A stretch of 64,000 nucleotides of DNA from Pelosinus propionicus DSM 13327 (GTDB lineage Bacteria; Bacillota; Negativicutes; DSM-13327). The notes beneath the pieces were generated by a model that saw only the letters and a list, made by a program, of their open reading frames with translations, did no database searches and was not told the DNA's origin. Made by a program: the position numbers and the translations under genes. Shown piece after piece: positions 9,235 through 16,518 of this stretch; within the stretch, counting starts at the first letter, position 1; the number at the start of each line of letters is the position of its first letter. The DNA is taken from the NCBI RefSeq assembly GCF_900114615.1, contig NZ_FOTS01000025.1:1-64000 (forward strand), given 5' to 3'.

Positions 9235-9269
9235 ATTACCAAAATAACAAGGAAAGGAACGTAACCACC

Positions 9270-9443
9270 ATGGATAAAAAATTTTATAACCTCTACGAAG
9301 CCGCCGCGCTCTTAGGCATTGGCTACAGCACTTTACGCCTCCATATCCAAGAAGGCCGAATCCCGTTCATTATAATAGGCAAACGAAAGTTTGTTACCTC
9401 CACGACTATCCAGCAAATTGAAAACTCCGCCTCTGCCCGATGA
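9270..9443 (+). CDS. Excisionase-like helix-turn-helix protein
   Basis: 57 residues from ATG 9270, with GGAAAGGAAC upstream. NLYEAAALLGIGYSTLRLHI is a MerR/excisionase-type winged helix-turn-helix, followed by IPFIIIGKRKFVTSTTIQQ, the usual wing and end of small excisionase-family proteins. Such proteins bend attachment-site DNA during excision or act as regulators. It is the first gene of the plus-strand module and its stop codon TGA (9441-9443) forms part of the core of the first hammerhead-like motif. Confidence 0.7.
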   Translation: MDKKFYNLYEAAALLGIGYSTLRLHIQEGRIPFIIIGKRKFVTSTTIQQIENSASAR

Positions 9444-9502
9444 TGACCAATTTGGCCATTGGTCGAAACGGTCTCACATAGTTGAGACTATCGCGAAAGG
9501 CC
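9429..9502 (+). ncRNA. Hammerhead-like ribozyme motif, copy 1
   Basis: Core CCGATGA (9437-9443), stem II GACCAAT/ATTGGTC (9445-9451/9458-9464), GAAA (9465-9468), stem III GTCTCA/TGAGAC (9471-9476/9483-9488), then TATC (9489-9492) as predicted cleavage site and GCG starting stem I. Stem I is the weakest of the three copies: TGC/GCG, an internal loop, then GCC/GGC. Departures from the consensus are C in place of U4, one extra U after A9, and a C-A mismatch at the base of stem III. The stop codon of the HTH gene supplies positions 7-9 of the core. Confidence 0.5.
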
Positions 9503-9532
9503 ACAAATAACATCCAACAGGAGTGATTTACT

Positions 9533-9907
9533 ATGTATCAACCCCGCATACAAACCCTTTGCGGAACCCCAGAAGAATTGCTGGAAAAGTTAACAAGCAT
9601 GGCTTTGGCAAGCTACCAATCCACAAAAGTTCTCATCAATTATGATAAAGAAACTGATACCGAAGTTGAAATTGATGTGCTTTTCGACAAAGCCTTAGTC
9701 ACTGAATCATGCGAGGATTGGCTGACTGACCAGGGTCATGACAGCGAAGAATGGGATGACGATGGAGTAACCGCTTTTCTCGATGAGTATTATCCTAACC
9801 AATATGATGAAATAGCCTGGGAAGTTGCTGAGTTTTACGTTAGAGAGCAACTAGAGGAAATAAATTTAAAAGTAGAAAACCTCGAATCCATTTCAGTTTT
9901 CTATTAG
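9533..9907 (+). CDS. Acidic protein of unknown function
   Basis: 124 residues from ATG 9533 (CAGGAG upstream). Strongly acidic in the middle (ESCEDWLTDQGHDSEEWDDD) and at the C-terminus, soluble and without signal peptide. Acidity and small size recall DNA-mimic anti-restriction or element-maintenance proteins, but there is no family evidence. It is flanked on both sides by hammerhead-like motifs, so its mRNA segment may be released from the neighbours by cleavage. Confidence 0.6.
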   Translation: MYQPRIQTLCGTPEELLEKLTSMALASYQSTKVLINYDKETDTEVEIDVLFDKALVTESCEDWLTDQGHDSEEWDDDGVTAFLDEYYPNQYDEIAWEVAEFYVREQLEEINLKVENLESISVFY

Positions 9908-9908
9908 C

Positions 9909-9979
9909 TCCGCCCGATGATGGCACGGTTGGCTACCTGTCGAAACAGCCTCCACTGCGGGGCTGTCGCGGAAAGCCGC
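9909..9979 (+). ncRNA. Hammerhead-like ribozyme motif, copy 2
   Basis: Stem I TCCGC (9909-9913) pairs with GCGGA (9968-9972). Core CCGATGA (9914-9920), one extra T, stem II GGCA(c)GG/CC-TGTC (9922-9928/9936-9941), GAAA (9942-9945), stem III ACAGCC/GGCTGT (9945-9950/9961-9966), and C 9967 as predicted cleavage position. After cleavage the new 5' end could form the hairpin GCGG-AAAG-CCGC (9968-9979) ahead of the next ribosome binding site. The core departs from the consensus by C in place of U4. Confidence 0.6.
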
Positions 9980-10010
9980 AAAAAATAATATTTTAAGGAG
10001 TTGGTCTTTA

Positions 10011-10463
10011 GTGAAGAACTTAGCTAAGAAACTCACGAAAAATCATTTAAACGCTTTGAAAACTGAGGTAAAACGAGCACAATCGGAATATCTAACGACT
10101 AACATATCAGATAGGTTTTCGATTCATGTTGTAGTGAACGATAGCCTAGAGATTTTTACAGACTACAACAACATACAATCTGACAATCAAATTTGCATAC
10201 ACATTTGCAGTAGAGGAGCAGAAGCGGACTGGCGGCATTTCGCGCAGGAAAAGGGCGACTTAGACAGTTTCTTAAGGCGTAATATGATTGTGCTAGGAAA
10301 TGAGAGCTTTACAGAACGTCTTAATCTGTTAGAGCAGCAATTCTCATTAACCTTTACTGAATACAAACAAAAGACGCTTGACTGGATAATGACACGATTT
10401 TGGCCTACTCAAGAACTAATAAATAGTGCAATCGCTAGATATCAAGAAAATTTTTCCGCCTGA
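10011..10463 (+). CDS. Unknown element-encoded protein
   Basis: 150 residues from GTG 10011 with AAGGAG about 10 nt upstream. The N-terminus is basic (MKNLAKKLTKNHLNALKTEVKR); the centre has predicted strands (FSIHVVVNDSLEIFTDY, NQICIHICSRG), and the C-terminus is helical. No motif or family recognised. It stands between hammerhead-like copies 2 and 3, and its stop codon TGA (10461-10463) forms positions 4-6 of the copy 3 core, so translation and ribozyme folding would compete at this point. Confidence 0.6.
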   Translation: MKNLAKKLTKNHLNALKTEVKRAQSEYLTTNISDRFSIHVVVNDSLEIFTDYNNIQSDNQICIHICSRGAEADWRHFAQEKGDLDSFLRRNMIVLGNESFTERLNLLEQQFSLTFTEYKQKTLDWIMTRFWPTQELINSAIARYQENFSA

Positions 10464-10525
10464 CGATTGGCATGGTTGGTGACCTGCCGAAACAGTCCCC
10501 ATACGGGGCTGTCGCGGAAAACCGC
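10452..10525 (+). ncRNA. Hammerhead-like ribozyme motif, copy 3 (most canonical)
   Basis: Stem I TTTTCCGC (10452-10459) pairs perfectly with GCGGAAAA (10514-10521). Core CTGACGA (10460-10466) fits the hammerhead CUGANGA consensus; stem II GGCA/TGCC plus GG/CC (10469-10475/10483-10488); GAAA (10489-10492); stem III ACAG(t)CCCC/GGGGCTGT (10492-10500/10505-10512); C 10513 is the predicted cleavage site (GTC). Two T (10467-10468) sit unpaired between the core and stem II. GCGG can instead pair with CCGC (10522-10525) after cleavage. It precedes the replication protein gene by 20 nt. Confidence 0.7.
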
Positions 10526-10545
10526 AATAAAAGGAGTATTTAATT

Positions 10546-11625
10546 ATGAATAAGAACAACAATTTATTAACAGCTATTTCCCTTATCCGCAGCGACAACT
10601 TTATCCTAATAAACCGCGATTTAATTCACGCAATAGGGCTTGAAGAAACTACGATTTTTTCAGAGCTTTGCTCAAAATATGCTTACTACTTGCAACAAGA
10701 TAAGTTAGAGGAAGATGGTAGTTTCTATTGCACGGTCGACACGCTTGAAATTATGACATCTATCACAGAAAAACGCCAACGCAAAGCCCTGAACCGCCTT
10801 CAAGAGCTAGGAATCCTACAAATTCTTTTAAAAGGAATACCACATAAAAGATTCATTCTACTTGATGAAAACCTACTTAACATTATTGCGGTATTAATTA
10901 AACAGGGCACAGAAAACCAAAGAATTCTTAAAGACAATTTGACTCAAAAAGCAAAGCTTAAAGCGCAAGCTACAGAGCGGGCACGACAGGAAAAATCACA
11001 GTTCCGACAAAATAGCGGAATTAGTTCCATCGAAACAGAGGAACTTGTTCTGTCAAAACGGCGGACAATTAATAATAATAGTATTAGTAATAAGATAAAT
11101 AATAATAAATCCCTTATTGGGGTTACTGCCCCGAATCAGTATGCAACTTTTCTTGAAAAAGAAGATGTTGAGACTGTTATAGCAGAAGATACTATTTCAA
11201 GCCCAGATAACAATAGTAGCAAGAATACTCCTTCTTCCCCAAAAGTGAAAAAACTTATTACCTATACTAATGAGGGGTTTATTACCTTTTGGGATAACTA
11301 CCCCAGAAAGGTTGATAAAGCAAAAGCCTATAAAGCATATTTAATACTTCTTGCATCTGGATATACCGAAATACAATTAAATACAGCCTGTAAAGATTAT
11401 GCTACAGAGTGCAGTGTTTCCAGAAAAGCTGAAAAATATATTAAGTACCCTTCATCTTTTCTCGAAGTAGAATATTTGGGTAAATACCTTAATCCTACTA
11501 CTTCTTCAAATTCTACTACAGCAACAGCTACACTTTCATTTGAGGAAAGGTTGAATGCAGCTACGTCAAAACGGCAATCTTCATCAAACAGAACATGTCT
11601 CGGTTGGGATAATTTTGACTGCTAA
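10546..11625 (+). CDS. Replication initiation-type protein (winged helix N-terminus, DnaT/phage O-like C-terminus)
   Basis: 359 residues, AAGGAG upstream of ATG 10546. Residues ~15-115 form a winged-helix region (TIFSELCSKYAYYLQ, FYCTVDTLEIMTSITEKRQR, KALNRLQELGILQI) as found in plasmid and phage replication proteins. Residues ~125-235 are a low-complexity linker rich in Asn, Ser and Lys. Residues ~240-325 contain FITFWDNYPRKVDKAKAYKA and a following helical region, the FWxxYPRK domain of DnaT-like and phage replication proteins that binds single-stranded DNA. The gene probably serves autonomous replication of the excised element. It is separated from the upstream gene by hammerhead-like copy 3. 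Confidence 0.65.
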   Translation: MNKNNNLLTAISLIRSDNFILINRDLIHAIGLEETTIFSELCSKYAYYLQQDKLEEDGSFYCTVDTLEIMTSITEKRQRKALNRLQELGILQILLKGIPHKRFILLDENLLNIIAVLIKQGTENQRILKDNLTQKAKLKAQATERARQEKSQFRQNSGISSIETEELVLSKRRTINNNSISNKINNNKSLIGVTAPNQYATFLEKEDVETVIAEDTISSPDNNSSKNTPSSPKVKKLITYTNEGFITFWDNYPRKVDKAKAYKAYLILLASGYTEIQLNTACKDYATECSVSRKAEKYIKYPSSFLEVEYLGKYLNPTTSSNSTTATATLSFEERLNAATSKRQSSSNRTCLGWDNFDC

Positions 11626-11730
11626 AGAAGCAATGCCGTATTATGTATCACTGCACCAAATGTCGATTTTTTCTTCTTTGCTGTTCAATCTATTCTCTAA
11701 CCTCCCAAAGTGGCTTAATGGGGAAAACAA

Positions 11731-11756
11731 GAGGTCTAGGATATGTCCTAGGCCTC
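11731..11756. terminator. Hairpin after the replication gene
   Basis: GAGG-t-CTAGGA pairs with TCCTAG-g-CCTC around a TATG loop, 105 bp after the replication gene. There is only a weak T-rich stretch after it on the plus strand and TTGTTTTC on the minus strand, so it may work poorly or mainly as a processing barrier. Confidence 0.45.
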
Positions 11757-11923
11757 AATTTATGGATATTAATCTAGCATCGAGCCAAGCTACCGCATGT
11801 TATTGTACCTTTAGCTGCTCCCATATCCCATCAGGTTATTTCACTTTCTAGGGAATTTTATATAATGCAAGATATTATTAGAAATTCCTGCATTATTTTG
11901 TTATCATCACCTATATGTAAACA

Positions 11924-12048
11924 GATGCCTATAAAGGCATCACAACCTTTGTTTAAGTAAAAGAATGGGTTCCTAACAATTTAAAAGGCTTCTGCCTGAT
12001 TCAGTGCACAGTCAGGTAGAAGCGCAAAGGCGTTTCTCCTGACTTTTT
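11924..12048 (+). promoter_or_regulatory. Attenuator-like leader before the RadC-like gene
   Basis: After a perfect hairpin GATGCCT/AGGCATC (11924-11941) come three segments that can pair in two exclusive ways. GCTTCTGCCTGA (11988-11999) pairs with TCAGGTAGAAGC (12012-12023); the latter also begins a strong terminator, GTCAGG-t-AGAAGCG with CGTTTCTCCTGAC (12011-12043), followed by TTTTT. This is the layout of an antiterminator/terminator switch. The signal is unknown; an antisense RNA as in plasmid rep control is possible. Bases 11757-11923 show nothing further. Confidence 0.55.
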
Positions 12049-12077
12049 ATGCAAATAAGAAAATGGAGGAATGACAA

Positions 12078-12542
12078 ATGCTTAAAGCTCAAAAAATAGG
12101 TAGAATGTATCGTATCCCGAACTTTAGCTTAACTTTAATTCGGGAAGGCTCTTATCTAGTGGATTGCAAAACCATTCGCAGTCCAGAAGATGCCTACAAA
12201 ATTGCCAATATGGAGCTAGAAAACAGCCCTAATGAAAAATTTCTAGTGCTTCTCCTAACAACAAAAAACACCGTTATAGGCATATCTATTGTATCCAGCG
12301 GCACATTAAACGCCTCGCTTGTTTGCCCACGGGAAATCTTCCAAAGAGCAATTCTATCCAATGCCGCAAGTCTAATCTGCGTTCATAATCATCCCAGCGG
12401 AAACCCTACGGCTAGCAATGAAGATATTACACTTACTAAAAAGCTAGCCGAGGCAGGAACTCTCCTTAATATACCCGTTCTGGACCACGTTATTATCGGG
12501 GATGGCAAATATATAAGCTTTAAAGAGAGAGGTTTATTATAA
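12078..12542 (+). CDS. RadC-like JAB (MPN+) domain protein
   Basis: 154 residues, TGGAGG upstream of ATG 12078. It is the JAB/MPN+ domain of RadC-family proteins: LICVHNHPSGNPTASNEDIT carries the metal-binding H-x-H...S...D motif, and LDHVIIGDGKYISFKERGLL is the typical end. Chromosomal RadC also has an N-terminal helix-hairpin-helix part; here only the catalytic domain is present, as is common for plasmid and phage copies. Its role is unclear in general; in mobile elements it is usually grouped with replication and anti-restriction genes. It overlaps the next small gene by one base and lies after an attenuator-like leader. Confidence 0.85.
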   Translation: MLKAQKIGRMYRIPNFSLTLIREGSYLVDCKTIRSPEDAYKIANMELENSPNEKFLVLLLTTKNTVIGISIVSSGTLNASLVCPREIFQRAILSNAASLICVHNHPSGNPTASNEDITLTKKLAEAGTLLNIPVLDHVIIGDGKYISFKERGLL

Positions 12543-12718
12543 TGACAACGATTCGCTTTAATAGCCAATCCTATCTCGTAGAGGTTCTGAGCATTGCCAA
12601 CAATGGCACCATAACTGTCCGTTACGAGGATGGACATGAAGAATGGATTTATCCAGAGGATTGGAAACGATACCTAAAAAATCAAAGTGACTATGAATTT
12701 GAACTTAAGCACCAATAA
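12542..12718 (+). CDS. Small protein of unknown function
   Basis: 58 residues; its ATG shares a base with the stop codon of the RadC-like gene, so the two are translationally coupled. It begins MTTIRFNSQSYLVEVLSIAN and ends in a Trp/Tyr-rich charged part (DGHEEWIYPEDWKRYLKN). It looks like a small beta-rich fold of two or three strands, with no recognisable family. It is followed 2 bp later by a strong terminator that closes the plus-strand module. Confidence 0.65.
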   Translation: MTTIRFNSQSYLVEVLSIANNGTITVRYEDGHEEWIYPEDWKRYLKNQSDYEFELKHQ

Positions 12719-12720
12719 TT

Positions 12721-12750
12721 ACAAAAGACTCGCCAAGGCGGGTCTTTTGT
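12721..12750. terminator. Rho-independent terminator
   Basis: ACAAAAGAC-t-CGCC, loop AA, GGCG-g-GTCTTTTGT: a near-perfect stem with A/T runs on both sides. It ends the RadC-like pair on the plus strand and could also stop minus-strand transcripts. Confidence 0.85.
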
Positions 12751-12828
12751 GTATAGAGATTGATTTAGTTGTATATGTACTGGTATTTTTTTGTTGTGCC
12801 GCATATGCCACTCCCATAAAATGGGTGT

Positions 12829-13281
12829 TTACTTTTTTCCGCCTTTTAAAATTTTAAATGTTTTCCGCTTAACGTTTTTATCCTGAGAGATAACAGCAAA
12901 ATCTATATCTTCTCTATGGAGCATTTCCCATTCTACAAAATCTTCGTCAATTTTCTCTTCTTTTATATTGTCTTCGGCCTCTTCGTCATCTCCATTTCCA
13001 AAAAAATCCGATTCCTCTTCATTCCAAGATGAGAACGTCTCGCTTTCTTCACCTTCTGATATCATTATGTGGAAAGGAACTTCGCTTGAGATGAGATTAT
13101 ATCTAATTATTAATTTATCCCATAGCTCTCCTCGCCAAAGAATCTTATTTTTGTCATTCTCTTTTTCCAATGTTGCGTTCTGGGAAAATTTATCCACTTT
13201 AACTCCAAATGAATTTAATTCTTGGATAACAGATTTCTCTTTGCTACATGCTTCAAACATTACGATTTTTAGAATTTCCAT
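12829..13281 (-). CDS. Acidic protein of unknown function
   Basis: 150 residues from ATG 13281 with AGGAG upstream. The N-terminal half looks like a small alpha/beta domain (MEILKIVMFEACSKEKSVIQ). The middle is very acidic (DFFGNGDDEEAEDNIKEEK), and the last 12 residues are basic (KNVKRKTFKILKGGKK). No family recognised. It is downstream of the 212-residue gene on the same strand, with a 49-bp gap, so the two are probably an operon. Confidence 0.55.
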   Translation of the reverse strand: MEILKIVMFEACSKEKSVIQELNSFGVKVDKFSQNATLEKENDKNKILWRGELWDKLIIRYNLISSEVPFHIMISEGEESETFSSWNEEESDFFGNGDDEEAEDNIKEEKIDEDFVEWEMLHREDIDFAVISQDKNVKRKTFKILKGGKK

Positions 13282-13330
13282 AAATACGCTCCTTGCTGTA
13301 ATTAAAATTCAGCTAAATAACAACATCAAT

Positions 13331-13969
13331 TTAAAAGGCAATCTCATCAGATAAAAGCAAATTATACAGTGCATCATTTGCTCGATACAGGATTCTTGGT
13401 TTTTCCTTATTCTCCGTATAATCTTTATCAATATCAATAAAATTGTATTTGTCCAATAAATCAAGCGCGTTTTTTAATCCTTTGGAATGAAAATCATGTT
13501 CAGTGGTAAGAAAAAGAGCCAGGTCCATCTGGTCTTGCCATGGTCGCGTTTGCCCCTCCTGAAATTTATCGCCGCATCTGATACGGAACAGGGCGGCTAT
13601 CGCCATCGGAAGCGCCAAGAAAAACTCTTCTGATTTAAACGTTCCTTTAATCCTGGAAAAAATATCTGCTGCCGTGATTGCACTGTCTGACTTTAAAAAT
13701 TCTGTTGAACGCTTTATCATTTTTCCACTTATAAGGTGAGTTTTCCTTGTTTCAGCCTCATTTTTCGATGTATCCTTAAACGCAAAGGGATATTGCTTAA
13801 TCAATGCCTCGATGTCTTCGTTTATATCTTCCAAATTCTTAAATCTAAATTGATTTTTGCCCATACGATTTGCCTCCTCCAGATTCCGCATTTCCCTATT
13901 GTGCAAGTCCGTCATGAAATTTAAGAACTCATCCCATTTGTCAAAAGTAATTCTAATTTCATATGTCAT
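13331..13969 (-). CDS. Unknown protein, helical C-terminal domain
   Basis: 212 residues from ATG 13969 (GGAG upstream). The N-terminal ~55 residues are charged, the rest is mostly helical, and the last part (GLKNALDLLDKYNFIDIDKD, PRILYRANDALYNLLL) resembles a winged-helix or replication-associated domain, although no motif is decisive. It is first in a two-gene minus-strand unit with the acidic 150-residue protein. Convergent to the RadC module and specific to the element; function unknown. Confidence 0.55.
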   Translation of the reverse strand: MTYEIRITFDKWDEFLNFMTDLHNREMRNLEEANRMGKNQFRFKNLEDINEDIEALIKQYPFAFKDTSKNEAETRKTHLISGKMIKRSTEFLKSDSAITAADIFSRIKGTFKSEEFFLALPMAIAALFRIRCGDKFQEGQTRPWQDQMDLALFLTTEHDFHSKGLKNALDLLDKYNFIDIDKDYTENKEKPRILYRANDALYNLLLSDEIAF

Positions 13970-14133
13970 AGCGTCATCATCTCCTTTTGCTCATTATAGT
14001 ATAGATATTTGAAGCCCATTGCCATTTTCCGTCCCTTTTTTGCATCAACGCAAAATATTTTTTTCATATAGAGCCAAATAAAATAGCTAGAAGTCACCTA
14101 ACTTGACTTCTAGCTGTATAAAATAAGCTTGAA

Positions 14134-14319
14134 TTATTTTGAGATTTTATAAGCTATTCTCTCAAAAAGAATCGCTAACGTCTGTAATACGATTAAAAGC
14201 AATACGCAGAAAAAGATTTTTTCTTGATAATCAAAGTTTTTGATAAAAGGAAATACGTTGAATAAAACTTTATTAAAGTAGTAGATATAGTTACTGGCTG
14301 ATACGATTAACCATTCCAT
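14134..14319 (-). CDS. Small membrane protein
   Basis: 61 residues, AAGGGG 8 nt before ATG 14319. One clear membrane helix near the C-terminus (IFFCVLLLIVLQTLAILF) and an amphipathic aromatic N-terminal part (WLIVSASNYIYYF). Size and layout would suit a holin-like or toxin-like peptide, but there is no direct evidence. It lies 24 bp downstream of the secreted 121-residue protein on the same strand. Confidence 0.5.
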   Translation of the reverse strand: MEWLIVSASNYIYYFNKVLFNVFPFIKNFDYQEKIFFCVLLLIVLQTLAILFERIAYKISK

Positions 14320-14343
14320 AAAATCAACCCCTTATATTTTAAG

Positions 14344-14709
14344 CTACCAGCGATAACCTAAGTCTGCTACGACACGCCAATGTCCAATTTCCGTATAAGA
14401 AACACCTGAAATATTGAATTGCCAATTAAGCGTACCACCTGCTGGTACAAATGCGTTAACGTTAGCAAAATTGGCACTTGTAAGTAACGATTGCCCATTC
14501 TCATCGACACGATAAACCTCCAGACGGGCAGTATCTACGATGCCATTTTGATTTCCTTTATTAATTAAAACGCCTGTAACAACGAGCTTACCATTGTCAG
14601 CAAAATAAACATTTGCTGGACTAAAGGCAATGTCTGCGTTTGCCGATGCGGTAGATACAATGCCCAGTATAAACACCACTATTACGAAAAGCATTGAGTA
14701 CTTCTTCAT
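14344..14709 (-). CDS. Secreted small beta-rich protein
   Basis: 121 residues with a signal peptide (MKKYSMLFVIVVFILGIVST, cleavage probably after ASA near residue 23). The mature part reads as an immunoglobulin-like or SLAP/FxLYD-like beta sandwich: FADNGKLVVTGVLINKGNQN, then ARLEVYRVDENGQ and LNWQFNISG. Such domains occur in surface-associated proteins. It is encoded between another secreted protein (upstream) and a small membrane protein (downstream), all on the minus strand, which suggests an envelope function for this little group. Confidence 0.6.
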   Translation of the reverse strand: MKKYSMLFVIVVFILGIVSTASANADIAFSPANVYFADNGKLVVTGVLINKGNQNGIVDTARLEVYRVDENGQSLLTSANFANVNAFVPAGGTLNWQFNISGVSYTEIGHWRVVADLGYRW

Positions 14710-14774
14710 TATTATCCATTCCTTTATTCTGAAATTATAACAATCTTTTATTTTAGAAATTTTATTAACAGAGA

Positions 14775-15683
14775 CTATTTATATATTTTTAGATTTCCAC
14801 TAGCGCCCATGCTGGAAACTAATCCTGAAAGAGAATTAACTCCATCATCAATTGTTTCAATATTGGAAACGATAGCTCCATTTACTATTAAATTTGCTGT
14901 TATTGTATGTCCACGTAAACTAACCTCAACGTGTCCAGGCACTTTTGTTAAAGCACTGTTTATTAGTCCATACTTAGTTGGTAAATCATATGCAGCTTCT
15001 ATCCCACGATATCTTAATCGCAATTGATATGTTCGATATGTATTATATTGACTGTCTCCATGTTGCTTGCTGAGTACATTAACTTCAACAAAAGCACCAT
15101 TATCTGTTTTTACATGTATCCAAGCATCCCCGCTATAATCCATTTCACTGCTTGTAATACCAGATATGACAACTTTTTGAACGGGGGTATTAACTCCTGT
15201 CTCAGGATTTTCCATCCGCCATCCGTTTCCTGTTAATGGTCCATTGTATATTAAGTTGCCACTGTTATTTATTCCATCATCCGTCTGTGGAGCAGAAACA
15301 GTAGATTTACTATTTAAATTACTCAACACCACTTTGGGAATAGGCCATTCCTTATCATAATTACTCCAACTCAAGTTCTGTTTTTCCCAACCAGTAAGTT
15401 TTTCTCCTGGATAACTAAATACACCAAATTCCAGATATGTCCATTGATTTTTTTCAATGGACATAAGCATACTGTATAGATTGGTTGGATTTTTTTCCAT
15501 GACTACAAAGCGTATGATATTGGGATTTCCATTGTAAGATGAGATTGAATTCAGGTCGACATAGGTAGTCATCCCACTTTCGTCCTTATCCACCGAAACC
15601 CAGTTTGGGGCGGCAAAGGCAGTAGCCGAAAGAAGCAGCAGTATTAAAAGCAGTAACCCCATCCTCAAAAACCGTTTTTTCAT
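14775..15683 (-). CDS. Secreted protein with surface-adhesin E-like N-terminal domain
   Basis: 302 residues from ATG 15683 (GGGTG upstream). A signal peptide (MKKRFLRMGLLLLILLLLSA, cleavage after AFA) is followed by PNWVSVDKDESGMTTYVDLN, closely resembling the opening of surface-adhesin protein E-type domains. A middle Ser/Asn-rich linker leads into a second beta-rich domain. It is exported, and probably cell-surface bound or released. No catalytic motif. It shares strand and spacing with the 121-residue secreted protein downstream (65-bp gap). Confidence 0.6.
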   Translation of the reverse strand: MKKRFLRMGLLLLILLLLSATAFAAPNWVSVDKDESGMTTYVDLNSISSYNGNPNIIRFVVMEKNPTNLYSMLMSIEKNQWTYLEFGVFSYPGEKLTGWEKQNLSWSNYDKEWPIPKVVLSNLNSKSTVSAPQTDDGINNSGNLIYNGPLTGNGWRMENPETGVNTPVQKVVISGITSSEMDYSGDAWIHVKTDNGAFVEVNVLSKQHGDSQYNTYRTYQLRLRYRGIEAAYDLPTKYGLINSALTKVPGHVEVSLRGHTITANLIVNGAIVSNIETIDDGVNSLSGLVSSMGASGNLKIYK

Positions 15684-15766
15684 TCACAACACCCTTTCAT
15701 TTATTTTCGTAGGTATAAACAGAAATAGTTAAGTTCGATAACCGTTAATTGTTGGTTAAACCGCTA

Positions 15767-15988
15767 TTAGCTGCTCTCTTTTTCTATGGAGGCTGTACTC
15801 TCGTTTAAAAGTTCTGCTACGGTTACTCCCAGTACGGTAGCAATTTTTTTGAGACTTTGAATGGAACCCTCCGACTGTCCATTTTCAATTCTGGATACCA
15901 AGGAATTATCAATGCCCGCTTTTTCAGCAAGTTCCAATTGCGTTATTCCTTGCATTTCCCGCAAGGCTCTAATCCGTTTTCCTTGCAT
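15767..15988 (-). CDS. XRE-family DNA-binding regulator
   Basis: 73 residues, GGAGGTG before ATG 15988. A single Cro/C1-type helix-turn-helix: IRALREMQGITQLELAEKAG followed by IDNSLVSRIENGQ, the recognition helix. Nothing else is attached. It is divergent from a second XRE regulator (16126-16431), and the 137 bp between them hold a large inverted repeat, so the pair could form a CI/Cro-like switch controlling the element. Confidence 0.85.
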   Translation of the reverse strand: MQGKRIRALREMQGITQLELAEKAGIDNSLVSRIENGQSEGSIQSLKKIATVLGVTVAELLNESTASIEKESS

Positions 15989-16013
15989 TTAATTCACCTC
16001 CTAATTACATGTT

Positions 16014-16061
16014 ATTGAATTTTATGCAATTAGTCAATGATATTTTTGCATGAAATTCAAT
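16014..16061. promoter_or_regulatory. Inverted-repeat operator between divergent XRE genes
   Basis: ATTGAATTTTATGCA (16014-16028) faces TGCATGAAATTCAAT (16047-16061), matching at 14 of 15 positions. A third half site, TTGAATATAATGCA (16097-16110), overlaps the likely -10 region of the rightward gene. Three sites of one half-sequence in a divergent promoter region is the expected layout of a repressor switch. Confidence 0.7.
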
Positions 16062-16125
16062 ATTTTTTATTATTGTTTTCCTTGCTATAATAAAATTTGA
16101 ATATAATGCAAAGAGGTATATAAGC

Positions 16126-16431
16126 ATGGACAATATAGGTGCAACCATTACGTATTTTCGGGAACAGGCTGGGATATCGAAAAATAAACTTGCTCAGTTA
16201 ATTGAAGTGGACGCCTCACTTATCACTCGGATAGAAAAAAACGAAGCAAAGCCATCGTTTGATTCTTTTTTCCGTATTTGCGAAGCCTTGTCAATATCGC
16301 CAGCCGAGTTTTTCGCTACTGAAACCAAAACTATTGACCCTTCACTAAGTCGGCTTACTAAAGCCGCTGAACAACTTACGGAAGAAGAACGGAATAAATT
16401 TTCCGAATTAATTAATTTACTGAAGAAATAA
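16126..16431 (+). CDS. XRE-family DNA-binding regulator
   Basis: 101 residues, AGAGGT upstream of ATG 16126. Residues ~7-60 are a Cro/C1-type helix-turn-helix (ISKNKLAQLIEVDASLITRI); the C-terminal ~35 residues are a helical tail (AAEQLTEEERNKFSELINLL) that could dimerise. Its gene ends 36 bp before a terminator-like hairpin into which the Thoeris-like cassette appears to have been inserted. Regulation by the operator half sites in front of it is likely. Confidence 0.85.
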   Translation: MDNIGATITYFREQAGISKNKLAQLIEVDASLITRIEKNEAKPSFDSFFRICEALSISPAEFFATETKTIDPSLSRLTKAAEQLTEEERNKFSELINLLKK

Positions 16432-16518
16432 ATTGTTTGATTCATAAGCAGGAACTTCACTTTCTTAAAGCCACCTTTGCGGTGGCTTCAGACTGTAGAC
16501 AAAGTAGTTTCATAAAAA

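Noticed and set aside
9435-10525. Integron attC sites separating gene cassettes
   Set aside because: The three repeated intergenic folds lack the RYYYAAC and GTTRRRY core boxes and no integron integrase is present; the hammerhead layout explains the conserved bases better.
11555-11851. Frame overlapping the end of the replication gene
   Set aside because: No initiation signal and it runs through a hairpin; shadow of the replication gene frame.
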